A stretch of 64,000 nt of DNA from Peteryoungia aggregata LMG 23059 (GCF_030814435.1 NZ_JAUSUW010000016.1:1-64000); one strand, 5' to 3'. Shown: positions 1 through 8,736, numbered from the stretch's first letter. Notes: a model not told the origin generated them from the letters alone. Numbers and translations: made by a program.

Positions 1-911
1 AGCCCGAGCCCATGGAATACGTTCGCGTTTGCGACGCCTTCGGCACCGGCTACTTCTACATCCCCGGCACCGAAACCTGCCTGAAGATCTCGGGTGAAGT
101 TCGCGCGACCCTCGGCTTCAACAGCGCCGACAGCGATGACGGCGACGACTGGGACAGCGCAATCCGCGCCCGCGTCAACTTCGACGCCAAGAACGATTCT
201 GAAATCGGCACCATTGGCTCCTTCATCCGTATCCAGGGTGATGACTCCGAAGGCGACGCCTTCGTTCAGCAGGCTTACATCACTGCTGGCGGTTTCAAGG
301 CTGGTAAGGCTGCGACGTTCTGGGACGATCTCGGCACGAACGGCGAATCTGATCGTTTTGCTGACGTGACTGTCTACAACACGATCTCCTACACCTACGC
401 TTCCGACGCCTTCACTGCTGGCCTCGGCGTCGACGACACGTCTGAGATCAGCGACACCAACGACGTCGCAATCGAAGCCTTCGCAAGCGCCACCTTCGGC
501 GTTGCAACCGTCGCGGTCTACGGTCTCTACGAAACCGAACTTGAGAACGGCGCAGTCTACGGCGTCCTCTCTGCCGACCTCGGCCCGGGCAAGCTCGAGC
601 TGGCCGGCATGTACACAACCTACGACGCAGGTCAGAACTCGACCTTCATCGACTCGCTGCCGGGCTCTGGCGCCGACATCGAGTGGAGCGTTGTTGCTGC
701 TTACACCTTCAAGGCCACCGACAAGCTGTCGATCGCTCCTTCGGTTACCTTCCTGGAAGACCTGTCGGGTAACGGCGCCTGGGGCGCTGGCATCTACGGC
801 GAGTACGCGCTTGCACAGGGCCTCAAGGCTTCGGCAACCGTCGACTACCTCGACGAAGACAACCAGGACGAACTCTGGAGCGGCTTCGTTCGCCTGACCC
901 GTTCGTTCTAA
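1..911 (+). CDS. Alphaproteobacterial porin (RopA/Omp2b type), 5' truncated by window edge
   Basis: This is the 3' part of an outer-membrane general porin. The frame is open from base 3 and reads PEP before the first Met at base 12, so that Met is internal; the signal peptide and true start lie upstream of the window. The mature N-terminus carries the rhizobial porin signature YVRVCDAFGTGYFYIPG followed by the TCLKISGEVR strand. The rest is alternating beta-strand sequence rich in Asp, Gly and aromatics, and the protein ends in Phe (RLTRSF), the usual C-terminal beta-signal for BAM-dependent assembly. Family members are trimeric 16-stranded barrels that let small solutes through the outer membrane. 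A hairpin terminator follows about 30 bases after the stop. The family call is firm; which paralogue this is cannot be told from the sequence. Confidence 0.9.
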   Translation, partial: PEPMEYVRVCDAFGTGYFYIPGTETCLKISGEVRATLGFNSADSDDGDDWDSAIRARVNFDAKNDSEIGTIGSFIRIQGDDSEGDAFVQQAYITAGGFKAGKAATFWDDLGTNGESDRFADVTVYNTISYTYASDAFTAGLGVDDTSEISDTNDVAIEAFASATFGVATVAVYGLYETELENGAVYGVLSADLGPGKLELAGMYTTYDAGQNSTFIDSLPGSGADIEWSVVAAYTFKATDKLSIAPSVTFLEDLSGNGAWGAGIYGEYALAQGLKASATVDYLDEDNQDELWSGFVRLTRSF

Positions 912-940
912 TCCACAACGGATTAGCGATCTGACGAGGG

Positions 941-975
941 GTCCGGCTTCTATTCGAGCCGGATCCTTTTTGCCT
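941..975 (+). terminator. Rho-independent terminator of the porin gene
   Basis: The arms TCCGGCT (942-948) and AGCCGGA (957-963) form a stem, followed by a T-rich run (TCCTTTTTG). It lies 30 bases after the porin stop codon. Confidence 0.75.
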
Positions 976-1207
976 TTTCAGGGTCGACTTGAAAGCCCGT
1001 TGAACCAACGGCTTGAAACGATCCGAAGCATCAGAACACGCAACAGAAAGGAGCGCCCACGGATCCATCGAGACAGTCCTATATGGGCTTATCACAAAAG
1101 TTTGTGCCGTTTTGCACTATACTTTTTATAAAACATAACTTTTATACGCCCGTGGGGATGGGCGGTGAGCCCGTTCGCGTGCTCGCCAAAGAGGGTTCGG
1201 GGGATAC

Positions 1208-2140
1208 ATGCAGGTGGAAATGCCGGCCGGTGGAGGTTTCGACACGTTTGTCGAGGTGCCTCGTTATTCCGTCCATTATCATTACAGCCAGGGAAACATC
1301 CTGCACGAAGTGCGCGAAACCAATCTTCGCGAGCTGTTCGGCAAGTATGGTGACCTGCTGTGGATGAATGGCAGCCACAAATATAACGTAACGAATTTTA
1401 TCGGAGAGCTTCACGATCTCCTTGATTTTCCGAGCTTCTCGACATTTTCCCAAGAGATGCTCGACCAATTGATCGGCAAAATGCGCAAACGCGGTAACAG
1501 CAACGCCACCATCAACCGAAAGATGGCGGCCTTGAGCAAACTGCTGCGAAAGGCGTATAAAATGGGAGACGTTCACAGTCTGCCGGAATTCAAGCGCCAG
1601 AAAGAGAAAGCCGGGCGTATCCGCTTCCTCGACCGGGATGAAGAAGACGCGCTGTTTTCGGAAATCCGGGCGCATTCCGAACTTTATTACCGGTTCTGCC
1701 TGTTCCTGGTCGATTCCGGGGCCCGCCTGAGCGAAGGCCTCAATCTGCGCTGGGGCGACATACACAAGCATCGCGTGACCTTCTGGGTGACAAAGTCGGG
1801 CCGCTCGCGTTCCGTTCCCCTCACCCAGCGTGCCGCTGCCGCGATCGAAGCCTCGGACCGCCGCCATTCGGGGCCCTTTGCCGAGATCGACCAGCAGCGT
1901 TTTCGCATCGCCTGGCACAATGCCAAGGATGCAATCGGCTTTGCCGACGACAAGGATGTGGTGCCGCATGTGCTGCGCCACACCTGTGCCTCGCGTCTCG
2001 TCCAGGGCGGCATCGACATTCGCCGCGTGCAGATGTGGCTCGGGCACCAGACACTGACCATGACGATGCGCTATGCGCATCTTGCATCGCATGACCTCGA
2101 CATGTGCGTACCAATTCTGGAGCGTGCGGCCACCGGATGA
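1208..2140 (+). CDS. Tyrosine recombinase / site-specific integrase
   Basis: A 310-residue protein with a complete tyrosine-recombinase catalytic domain. Arg173 lies in GARLSEGLNLRW, Lys196 in the beta-hairpin (VTKSGRSRS), then H254-x-x-R257 (HVLRHTCASRL), His280 (WLGHQ) and the nucleophile Tyr289 (RYAHL). A SAM-like core-binding domain occupies roughly residues 35-130. The family cuts and rejoins DNA through a 3'-phosphotyrosine. The gene stands alone: no excisionase, phage, transposase or resolvable att repeats were found next to it, and a strong terminator follows. The 125 bases upstream of the start are much more AT-rich than the surroundings. It could be a domesticated recombinase or the relic of an integrated element; the target is unknown. 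Confidence 0.88.
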   Translation: MQVEMPAGGGFDTFVEVPRYSVHYHYSQGNILHEVRETNLRELFGKYGDLLWMNGSHKYNVTNFIGELHDLLDFPSFSTFSQEMLDQLIGKMRKRGNSNATINRKMAALSKLLRKAYKMGDVHSLPEFKRQKEKAGRIRFLDRDEEDALFSEIRAHSELYYRFCLFLVDSGARLSEGLNLRWGDIHKHRVTFWVTKSGRSRSVPLTQRAAAAIEASDRRHSGPFAEIDQQRFRIAWHNAKDAIGFADDKDVVPHVLRHTCASRLVQGGIDIRRVQMWLGHQTLTMTMRYAHLASHDLDMCVPILERAATG

Positions 2141-2236
2141 GACAGTCTTTTTTTTGTTAGTGATATGATAGCGCTACCATCACTTTGAAAAGACTATTTT
2201 ATTAGGTGTCATTAATAACTGTTTTGTAAAGCAACA

Positions 2237-2268
2237 GAGGGGCCGGCGATTGCCGGCCCCTCCTTTTC
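2237..2268 (+). terminator. Strong rho-independent terminator after the integrase
   Basis: A perfect 11-bp stem GAGGGGCCGGC / GCCGGCCCCTC with a GATT loop, followed by CTTTT. It sits between the integrase stop and the convergent flavoprotein gene. Confidence 0.85.
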
Positions 2269-2320
2269 GTTCAGCGATAGATCTGCAGAATTGACAGGGC
2301 TGCCCGCAGTCGGAGCGCGC

Positions 2321-3538
2321 TCAGGCCAACAGGCTTTTCAGGTCGAGAGCGGGGTCTGCGATCGCCGACGGTTCGACCGGTCTTCCGGTCTCCAGCAGCT
2401 TCTTGCCCGTCACATAGGCTTTCGCATCGTTGATCGCGTCGACGGCGATGAAGGCGCCCTCGCGGAAGTACCAGACAGACAGACTGCCCTCCCGCTGGCC
2501 GGGACGGAGCACCGTCCTGTCATAGCCGAGGTTGAACCCGGCAATCTGCAGCTTGACGTCATACTGGTCCGACCAGAACCACGGCTTCGGATCATAGGGC
2601 TCCATGCCGCCGGCCAGGATAGCCGCAATGGCCTCGGCCTGATCCACGGCGTTCTGGACGGATTCAAGCCGAACCGGCTGCCCCTTCCAGTCCTGCACAG
2701 CACAGTCGCCCATGGCGAAAATCGCGGGGTCGGAGGTCCGGCCAAACGCATCCACGACGATCCCGTTCCGCACCTCGAGGCCGGCATCCGCCGCGAGCCG
2801 GTCATTGGGGGTCACGCCGATCCCGACGATCACCAGATCCGTGTCGATCACACGGCCGTCGGAAAGCTCTGCGGCCTTCACCCGGCCCTCGTCGCCGATC
2901 AACCGCGTGAGACCCGTCGTTTCATGGATGACCACGCCCTGGCTCACATGAATGGCGCGGATCGCATCGGCCGTCTCGCGGGCGGCAACACGGGCGAGAA
3001 TACGGTCGGCCATCTCGACCAGCGTCACCTCGAGGCCGAGCTTGCGGGCGACGGCTGCGGCTTCAAGACCGATATAGCCGCCGCCGAGGATCAGCAGCCG
3101 GTGTCCGGGTTTCATCTCGGTGGCCAGGCGATCGGCATCCGCCTTGTCGCGAACGGTGAAGACGCCGTCGAGGTCTCCGCCGATTGCGGCCGGCAGGCGG
3201 CGCGGTGTGGCACCGGTCGCCAGCGCCAACGTTTCATAGACGACATCGCTGCCGTCATAGAGGCGCACGGTCCGGCTTTCCCGGTCGATGGCCTCGACCG
3301 GCGTCGACAGGCGGATCTCCACATCGTTTTCGCCATACCAGGCCTCAGGCCGATACAGCAGCCGATCGAACTCCATCTCGCCGAGCAGGTACTTCTTCGA
3401 CAATGGCGGACGCTGATAGGGCAGGACGGGCTCGGCCCCGAGAATGGTGATCGGTCGCATGTCCTTCAGCGCCCGCAACTTTGCAGCCAGGGCAAAGCCC
3501 GCCTGCCCCGCTCCGACAATGACCAGCCGTCCTGCCAT
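2321..3538 (-). CDS. FAD-dependent NAD(P)H:ferredoxin (rubredoxin/putidaredoxin-type) reductase
   Basis: A protein of about 405 residues of the pyridine nucleotide-disulfide oxidoreductase fold. The N-terminal FAD-binding motif is VIVGAGQAG. The PYQRPPLSK segment typical of ferredoxin and rubredoxin reductases of oxygenase systems follows. The NAD-binding motif is ILGGGYIGLEAA near the middle, and the second FAD motif is FAMGDCAVQ after VIVGIGVTPN. These enzymes pass electrons from NAD(P)H to a small iron-sulfur protein that feeds a P450 or Rieske oxygenase, but no such partner is adjacent. The start MAGRLVIVG is preferred because a GGGA sequence lies at suitable distance; MDKMAG three codons earlier and a TTG further up are alternatives. 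Its substrate partner is unknown. Confidence 0.88.
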   Translation of the reverse strand: MAGRLVIVGAGQAGFALAAKLRALKDMRPITILGAEPVLPYQRPPLSKKYLLGEMEFDRLLYRPEAWYGENDVEIRLSTPVEAIDRESRTVRLYDGSDVVYETLALATGATPRRLPAAIGGDLDGVFTVRDKADADRLATEMKPGHRLLILGGGYIGLEAAAVARKLGLEVTLVEMADRILARVAARETADAIRAIHVSQGVVIHETTGLTRLIGDEGRVKAAELSDGRVIDTDLVIVGIGVTPNDRLAADAGLEVRNGIVVDAFGRTSDPAIFAMGDCAVQDWKGQPVRLESVQNAVDQAEAIAAILAGGMEPYDPKPWFWSDQYDVKLQIAGFNLGYDRTVLRPGQREGSLSVWYFREGAFIAVDAINDAKAYVTGKKLLETGRPVEPSAIADPALDLKSLLA

Positions 3539-3673
3539 TTTGTCCATTTCCCAGACCAATCCTTCACACGAGAATCGCCGCCGGAGGGCCGGCAGCGATC
3601 ATTTAAAACAAGGCCTAGCTTTGTGGCGATTTGCGGTCAAGTTTCGGGGCCAGGACCTCCCTCGCCCGTCAGC

Positions 3674-4990
3674 TCAGCGGCGCGGATCGGGCGCCTTCGG
3701 GGTGATCGCCAGCGGCGGATCGAAGCCTTCGGCGATCGCCTTCCAGTCGACGAACTTGAAATTCGTCTGCGGGGTCTCGCCGTCGAGGCCGTTGATGTCG
3801 CCGGCATAGCCGTCCTGGGTCACGAAGAGACCGTTTTCGAAGCCGGGTAGGCCCGTCGAGAGCACGTCGGCGCCATCGCTTTCCTGCACCGCATCGACGC
3901 CGTCACGCGCTGCGATCCGGAAGGAGCCTTCGAGCTTCAGGCTGTCACCGATCGAAAACACGGCAAAGCTGTCGTCATAGGGCGCATCAGTCGCCACCGC
4001 ATCACCATGGGCCTGGCCCTGGCTGGAGGCGAGCAGATAACGGACGCCGTTTTCACCATAATAGATTGTCAGGCCTTCGACATCGCGGGCAATTGCACTG
4101 TCACGATTGTTGAAGCTGCTTTCGGTGGAGCCGCGCGTCTCGTAAACCAGCTGCGGTGCTGTCTCGGCGTTGCGGATGTCGATCTTCCAGATGCCGACGT
4201 CTTCCTGCCCGGCATAGAGAATGCCGGTGGTCGCATCGACCACGCTGCCCTCGAATTGCGGGCTCCAGTCCTTCAACGGCTCATCGTCCGTTTCCTGGAA
4301 CAGATCCTGGTCCTTGTGCGTAGCCGGCACGAGAACCGACCTTTCGAACCTGGCGCCAACTTTGCCGTCGGGCAAGGCCTGGAGGGTGAACAGTCCCACC
4401 AGCGGCTGATGCCTCTGGGTGCCGGCGACCCAGGTCAGGCCGCTGTCGCGATCCGTCCAGGCGGTCAGACCATAGATGGTGTCCTGATCGTCCAGCGGAT
4501 TGTCCTCGCTGCCGGCCTGGTCCTTTGTTGGACGCTGGGGAAAAGCGCGCGGTTCCGCCGGATCGGTGACTTCCACCAGCGGCTCGGCGGCGGTCGCATC
4601 GATGCGCCAGACACGGATGACGTCGAGACCGCGGTCACTGCCGACGGCCAGATCCACCTTCTCGCCATTGGCCAGGGTAAAGCCATAGACAAGGTCGACA
4701 TTGTTGACGCGGCCGTCTTCGCGCGAGGGGGCCAGCGTCTGCACCAGCTCGCCGCTCAGCGAATAGACCCGCATGCCGCCATTCTTGACGGCGGTGATGA
4801 CAAGGCTGCGGGCCGGATCGGCCGTGTTGGCGTAGATCGCCGGATCGTCGGCGTCGGCATCCATGTCCGCCTCAGTCAGGAGCGGCGTCTGGAGCGTCGG
4901 CTGGATGTCGTGAACCTTGTAAGCCTCGGCGGCAACTGGCCCGGCGAGGCAGGTGCTTGCAGCAAGAAGAGCGATAAGGAAGGATTTCAT
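3674..4990 (-). CDS. Secreted beta-propeller phytase (3-phytase family)
   Basis: A 438-residue protein beginning with a clear Sec signal peptide (MKSFLIALLAASTCLAGPVAAEA), which fixes the start; an upstream in-frame extension lacks coding character. The mature part matches beta-propeller phytases: DDPAIYAN near the N-terminus, ITAVKNGGMRVYSLSGE, EGLTIYYG and the repeated blade pattern up to the C-terminal KFVDWKAIA. The family uses calcium to hydrolyse phytate to lower inositol phosphates and free phosphate in the periplasm or outside the cell, a sensible role for a soil bacterium. No phosphate transporter gene is adjacent, and only a poor half PHO-box lies upstream. The family call is firm; substrate is inferred from the family. 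Confidence 0.9.
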   Translation of the reverse strand: MKSFLIALLAASTCLAGPVAAEAYKVHDIQPTLQTPLLTEADMDADADDPAIYANTADPARSLVITAVKNGGMRVYSLSGELVQTLAPSREDGRVNNVDLVYGFTLANGEKVDLAVGSDRGLDVIRVWRIDATAAEPLVEVTDPAEPRAFPQRPTKDQAGSEDNPLDDQDTIYGLTAWTDRDSGLTWVAGTQRHQPLVGLFTLQALPDGKVGARFERSVLVPATHKDQDLFQETDDEPLKDWSPQFEGSVVDATTGILYAGQEDVGIWKIDIRNAETAPQLVYETRGSTESSFNNRDSAIARDVEGLTIYYGENGVRYLLASSQGQAHGDAVATDAPYDDSFAVFSIGDSLKLEGSFRIAARDGVDAVQESDGADVLSTGLPGFENGLFVTQDGYAGDINGLDGETPQTNFKFVDWKAIAEGFDPPLAITPKAPDPRR

Positions 4991-5220
4991 GAAACGTGGC
5001 TCCTGGCAAAGAGGACATTGTCCCGTGCCGGGCCCATATACCCCCTGTGCTACACTTTTTTGACAGGGGCGACCGAAATGAAACAACGCCTCCCGGGAGG
5101 GAAGAGGTTGTCGGAACAGGGAAAATTGCGCGATGCCGCGCATTTGATGCAGTCTCTCCACCATCCGGTAACGACCATCGGCTAACCTGACGTTGTACAT
5201 TTTAGCCGTAGGAGGGTGAC

Positions 5221-5574
5221 ATGCCCTTGCAGAGGATACCGGACGCCAGATCGGACATCCCTCGGGACCAGATCTTCGAGAAATTCAGGGTGGACAGACC
5301 CGGGAAGATCGTCTTCGTTGGTCATCACCTCAGCATGAAGATGTCCCAGCGCTGCCTCATCCGGACGATCTCGCTCTACGGCGCCGAACTCGATGTTTCA
5401 CCGCATGTCACGGTGCCGAGCAATTTCTACCTGCAAATCCTGGGGATTCACGACGAGATCGGCTGCACGGTGATCCGGCGCAAAGCCGAGAAGCTGACCA
5501 TCGGCTTCAACATGCTGATCGACGCCGAGTTTCTCCATCATGTGGTTCGGCTGGCGTTCGAAACGAGCCACTGA
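5221..5574 (+). CDS. PilZ-like domain protein with degenerate c-di-GMP site
   Basis: A 117-residue single-domain protein that aligns without gaps to the next gene's PilZ domain from EKFRVDRP onward, including the shared NFYLQILG / HYYLQIVG strand and the C-terminal helix (HHVVRLAF). PilZ domains bind cyclic di-GMP through RxxxR and [D/N]xSxxG. Here the first motif reads KFRVD and the second TISLYG, so both Arg positions and the Asp/Asn are missing. It is therefore probably a non-binding PilZ homologue, perhaps a partner or competitor of the downstream paralogue. A Shine-Dalgarno-like AGGAGGG lies just before the ATG. The fold rests on the paralogue alignment and is fairly secure; the function is unknown. 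Confidence 0.75.
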   Translation: MPLQRIPDARSDIPRDQIFEKFRVDRPGKIVFVGHHLSMKMSQRCLIRTISLYGAELDVSPHVTVPSNFYLQILGIHDEIGCTVIRRKAEKLTIGFNMLIDAEFLHHVVRLAFETSH

Positions 5575-5758
5575 CCTTTCCAAGCGGACGGATGCATTGA
5601 CAGCGCCTGCGCAAGGCCTGCGTGCACCCGTGCCGCAACCGCCTGAAACGATCCCTTGAAGTCAAATATTCGCATTCCTTAAAACTTGATCGAACTTGTT
5701 GATGCTACTGCAAATATTAATGCCCAGAGTGTCATCACACGAGTAAGGGGAGCCGGTC

Positions 5759-6175
5759 ATGGTGATGGAAAATGCGACGCATCTGGCTGGGGTCCGATCG
5801 GAGATGTACGAACGCAAATGGGAGCGTTTCTATGTCCGTCGGCCGGCGAAGGTCATGTCGGTCCGTCCCGGTCTAACCGGCATCACCATCCGCAGCTGCG
5901 AGGTGGTCGACATTTCCCAGGGCGGTGCGGCTCTTGAGCTGACGACCGCGATCGGCCTCTCCGCTCATTATTATCTGCAGATCGTCGGCCTTGCAGACCG
6001 GATCGGTTGCGCCGAAGCCTATCGCAACGGCAATCGTGTCGGCGTCAAGTTCATCGCGCCGATCTCGGAGCATATGCTCCACCGGATCGTCCGCGCCGAC
6101 TTCATGCTCGGCGAGGCGGTCAACGCGCCGGTCAAGCCGTTCCAGAACGGCAACGGTGCGCGCCTCGGGCGCTGA
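5759..6175 (+). CDS. PilZ domain protein (predicted c-di-GMP receptor)
   Basis: A 138-residue protein whose PilZ domain covers about residues 20-110. Both ligand motifs are intact: RFYVR (RxxxR) and DISQGG ([D/N]xSxxG), followed by the usual beta-barrel and an amphipathic C-terminal helix. Proteins of this type bind cyclic di-GMP and change motility, exopolysaccharide production or attachment through a partner. No partner domain is fused. It follows a paralogue with a degraded site after 184 bases and the two are in the same orientation. AAGGGGAG lies just before the ATG; a second Met two codons later is possible. Confidence 0.85.
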   Translation: MVMENATHLAGVRSEMYERKWERFYVRRPAKVMSVRPGLTGITIRSCEVVDISQGGAALELTTAIGLSAHYYLQIVGLADRIGCAEAYRNGNRVGVKFIAPISEHMLHRIVRADFMLGEAVNAPVKPFQNGNGARLGR

Positions 6176-6283
6176 AGCACCGCCGCCAATAGCGGTCCGA
6201 TCCTCGCAGAACCGGCCTTGCGTCCAAAGCTGCGCTTCTTATTGTGAGCGGATCGAACTCGATCCGCCGGAACCCGCTTCGCA

Positions 6284-7396
6284 ATGACCGCCTTTTCCCG
6301 TTTCACGCCCCTCGCCGCCTCCCTTCCTGCCACCGTTCCATTTGTCGGCCCCGAAGCCATAGAGCGGCAACGCGGTCTGGCCGTGCGCGCCCGCATCGGC
6401 GCCAATGAAAGCGGCTTCGGTCCCGCCCCGTCCGTACTCGCCACCATTGCCGAGAAGGCCGGAGAGATCTGGAAATACAACGATCCGGAAAACCATGCGC
6501 TCAAGGTGGCGCTTGCCGCACATCTCGCCCTCAAACCGGAAAACTTCGTGGTCGGCGAAGGCATTGACGACCTGCTCGGCCTCATCGTCCGCCTCGTCAT
6601 CGAGCCCGGCATGCCCGTCGTCACCTCGCTCGGCGCCTATCCGACCTTCAACTTCCATGTGAATGGTTTTGGCGGAAGGCTTGTCACGGCACCCTACCGC
6701 GCCGATCGCGAAGACCTCGACGCCCTGCTCGCGCTGGTCCGCCAAGAGAATGCGCCGCTCGTCTATTTCGCCAATCCCGACAACCCCATGGGAAGCTGGT
6801 GGGATGCCGACAGCATCGTCGCCTTTGCCCGTGCCCTGCCCTCGACCACGCTGCTCATCCTCGACGAGGCCTATAGCGAAACGGCGCCCGAAGGTTCGAT
6901 CCCAGCTGCAGATGCGCTGATCGACCTGCCCAACGTGATCAGAACCCGCACGTTTTCCAAGGCTTACGGCCTGGCTGGCGCCCGTGTCGGCTATGGCATC
7001 GGCACGCCCGGTACTGTCAGAGCCTTCGACAAGATCCGCAACCATTTCGGCATGCCGCGACTTTCGACAGAGGCTGCCCTCGCGGCACTCGCCGACCAGG
7101 CCTACCTCTCGGATGTGGTCGCGCGGATCAAGGCTGCCCGTGATCGGATCGCGGCGATCGCACAGACGAACGGATTGAAGCCCCTCCCCTCGGCCACCAA
7201 TTTCGTCGCCATCGATGCCGGTCGCGACGGGGTCTTTGCCCGCGCCATCGTCGACGGATTGATGGAGCACGGCGTTTTCATTCGCATGCCGGGGGTGGCG
7301 CCGCTCAATCGCTGCATCCGTGTTTCGACGGGGCTGCCCGACGATCTCGATCTCTTCGAACAGGCTTTGCCGCAGGTGCTCAAGTCGCTCGGCTGA
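6284..7396 (+). CDS. HisC-like PLP-dependent aminotransferase (class I/II)
   Basis: A 370-residue fold-type I aminotransferase resembling histidinol-phosphate aminotransferase. Visible PLP-site elements are NPDNP (around residue 164), LDEAY (Asp194, Tyr197) and the Schiff-base lysine Lys226 in RTFSKAYGLAGARVGYG. Near the C-terminus RVSTG carries the substrate-carboxylate arginine. Enzymes of this group transfer amino groups between histidinol phosphate, aromatic amino acids or related compounds and 2-oxoglutarate. There are no histidine biosynthesis genes nearby, so it may be an aromatic or broad-range paralogue rather than the main HisC. A strong terminator follows directly. Confidence 0.87.
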   Translation: MTAFSRFTPLAASLPATVPFVGPEAIERQRGLAVRARIGANESGFGPAPSVLATIAEKAGEIWKYNDPENHALKVALAAHLALKPENFVVGEGIDDLLGLIVRLVIEPGMPVVTSLGAYPTFNFHVNGFGGRLVTAPYRADREDLDALLALVRQENAPLVYFANPDNPMGSWWDADSIVAFARALPSTTLLILDEAYSETAPEGSIPAADALIDLPNVIRTRTFSKAYGLAGARVGYGIGTPGTVRAFDKIRNHFGMPRLSTEAALAALADQAYLSDVVARIKAARDRIAAIAQTNGLKPLPSATNFVAIDAGRDGVFARAIVDGLMEHGVFIRMPGVAPLNRCIRVSTGLPDDLDLFEQALPQVLKSLG

Positions 7397-7413
7397 ACCG
7401 TCTGCGACAATAG

Positions 7414-7455
7414 AAAAAACCGCGCCGGCCTTGTTCCTGCCGGTCGCGGTTTTCA
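7414..7455. terminator. Bidirectional hairpin terminator
   Basis: AAAACCGCG (7416-7424) pairs with CGCGGTTTT (7445-7453), and CCGGC/GCCGG extends the stem inside. A and T runs on both sides suit termination of the aminotransferase (+) and of the Sel1-like gene (-). Confidence 0.8.
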
Positions 7456-7552
7456 TGAAGTGTTGGCCTTGGCCCCGTCCAAAGGTCCCCGCCACGTTCC
7501 CCTTTCGGGTTCTTGTTGTGATATCGTCCGCCGCAGCTGCGACGGGAATATG

Positions 7553-7819
7553 TCAGTGCATGGTCATCCATTCGCGGGCGGCGCGAAGCGCCTCTGCGAG
7601 TTGGACCTTGCTCATGGTCTGGGCGAGATCGGCGCGCAGCTCGGCTGCATGGTCGCAGCCTTTGATCGCGGCAATGTTCAGCCACTTGTGCGCCGACACG
7701 AGGTCAACAGGGCAACCGCGGCCGGTCGCATACATCAGGCCCATGTCGCGGAAGACGTCGGCCCGGGTTTCGCCACCCATCGTGGCATTTTCGGAATTGT
7801 GCATTTCAAAGCGTGCCAT
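7553..7819 (-). CDS. Small Sel1-like repeat protein
   Basis: An 88-residue protein with one recognisable Sel1/TPR-like repeat pair: FRDMGLMYATGRGCPVDLVSAHKWLNIAA is the typical alternation of a short helix, a YxxGxG turn and an AxKWLxxAA helix. Sel1 repeats are protein-interaction solenoids. No signal peptide is present, so a cytosolic scaffold or regulator is likely. It stands alone with a long gene-free stretch on its 5' side. The specific partner is unknown. Confidence 0.75.
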   Translation of the reverse strand: MARFEMHNSENATMGGETRADVFRDMGLMYATGRGCPVDLVSAHKWLNIAAIKGCDHAAELRADLAQTMSKVQLAEALRAAREWMTMH

Positions 7820-8329
7820 TGGTTTTGTCCCTGTTTGCCTAGTTTCTCAGTCGTCCCTGTTTTCCCTTGCGGGCCCTTCCAAAACGGCGCCGGATCTTTG
7901 TCCGGTCGTTCTCGCTTCGGTCGGGTTTGGCGGGGTTTTTCCCTGCTCGTTTGATGGGTTCACTATGCCAAACGGTCTTTGAAACTCGCTTAAAATGCAT
8001 CCTTAATTTGCTGAAAACAAAGTACAAAAGCTTCGTAAACTTCGGATTCCGTTAAGTATCACACCCCCTGCAACTTAAGGATTTCGAGACAAAATTTACG
8101 AAAGCTTCACGCTGGCAAATAAACCGATTTTTCACCACGTTTTCCGAAGGCGTTTTGGAAAAATGCTGCATTTGCAGTGTTTCGTGGCTTTCCACGCCTC
8201 CCTTTACGGGGCGGATTGCATTTTACCTTTACGTGTGCGTAAGATTATTCTTAACCGTTGGGCCGGCTGCGGAGAGGACCGTCTCCGACCACGGGAGAGG
8301 ACCATCATCTCGGGAGGAGAGATCAGACC
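7820..8329. other. 510-base intergenic region between divergent genes
   Basis: I found no convincing gene here. The central part (about 7970-8160) is AT-rich and probably holds the promoters of the Sel1-like gene (-) and the DUF2147 gene (+). A 14-bp inverted repeat at 8229-8242 is listed separately. Short open frames here lack ribosome sites and coding character. Confidence 0.5.
8229..8242. promoter_or_regulatory. Inverted repeat TTACGTGTGCGTAA, probable operator
   Basis: TTACG-N4-CGTAA lies 88 bases before the DUF2147 start. It differs in one base from the palindrome ahead of the ETF-QO gene (24589-24602), so both may be bound by the same unidentified regulator. Confidence 0.5.
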
Positions 8330-8665
8330 ATGCGTTCCATCATCATTGCGGCAGCACTCGCCCTTTCGGCCTTCACGGCCCAGGCCGCCGAACCCATCGA
8401 GGGCAACTGGAAGACGGCGTCGGGTGCCACGGCCGAGATCGCCCCCTGCGGCGGCTCCTTCTGCGTGACGCTGAAGAGCGGCCAGCATAGCGGCAAGCAG
8501 ATCGGCAAGATGGCCGGCAGCGGCGACAGCTATAAGGGCGAGATCACCGACCCTGAAACTGACAAGACCTATTCCGGCTCGGGCTCCGTCTCCGGCAACT
8601 CGCTGAAGATGAAGGGCTGCGTCATGGCCGTGCTCTGCAAGAGCCAGACCTGGACGCGCCTCTGA
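8330..8665 (+). CDS. DUF2147-family secreted protein
   Basis: A 111-residue precursor with a Sec signal peptide (MRSIIIAAALALSAFTAQA) and a mature part beginning EPIEGNWKT. It shows the DUF2147 pattern: GNWKTxxGxxAEI, paired cysteines (APCGGSFCV), a central KTYSGSGSVSGNSLKMKGC segment and a C-terminal QTW. Members are periplasmic lipocalin-like proteins of unknown role, often in envelope or stress contexts. A strong GGAGGAGA ribosome site precedes the ATG and fixes the start. An inverted-repeat operator candidate lies upstream. Confidence 0.85.
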   Translation: MRSIIIAAALALSAFTAQAAEPIEGNWKTASGATAEIAPCGGSFCVTLKSGQHSGKQIGKMAGSGDSYKGEITDPETDKTYSGSGSVSGNSLKMKGCVMAVLCKSQTWTRL

Positions 8666-8687
8666 GGCCAACGGCGTTTCAGAATAC

Positions 8688-8726
8688 AAAAGGGGCGCCG
8701 GCTGCAACCGGCGCCCCTTCTGCTTT
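8688..8726. terminator. Bidirectional terminator between convergent genes
   Basis: A 12-bp stem AAGGGGCGCCGG (8690-8701) / CCGGCGCCCCTT (8708-8719) lies between the DUF2147 gene (+) and the VOC-family gene (-). Confidence 0.85.
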
Positions 8727-8736
8727 CAAGGGCGGA

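Noticed and set aside
1083..2268. Integrase as part of a prophage or integrative element
   Set aside because: No phage, conjugation or excision genes and no flanking direct repeats were seen within the window.
5045..5070. Possible PHO box upstream of the phytase gene
   Set aside because: Only one half-site (CTGTCAA) fits; the second half matches at three of seven positions.
7979..8015. TTAA-N9-TTAA in the long intergenic region
   Set aside because: The spacing is nine, not the seven bases needed for a CtrA box.
8115..8729. Minus-strand frame across the DUF2147 gene
   Set aside because: The plus-strand gene has a signal peptide, ribosome site and family motifs; the reverse frame has none.
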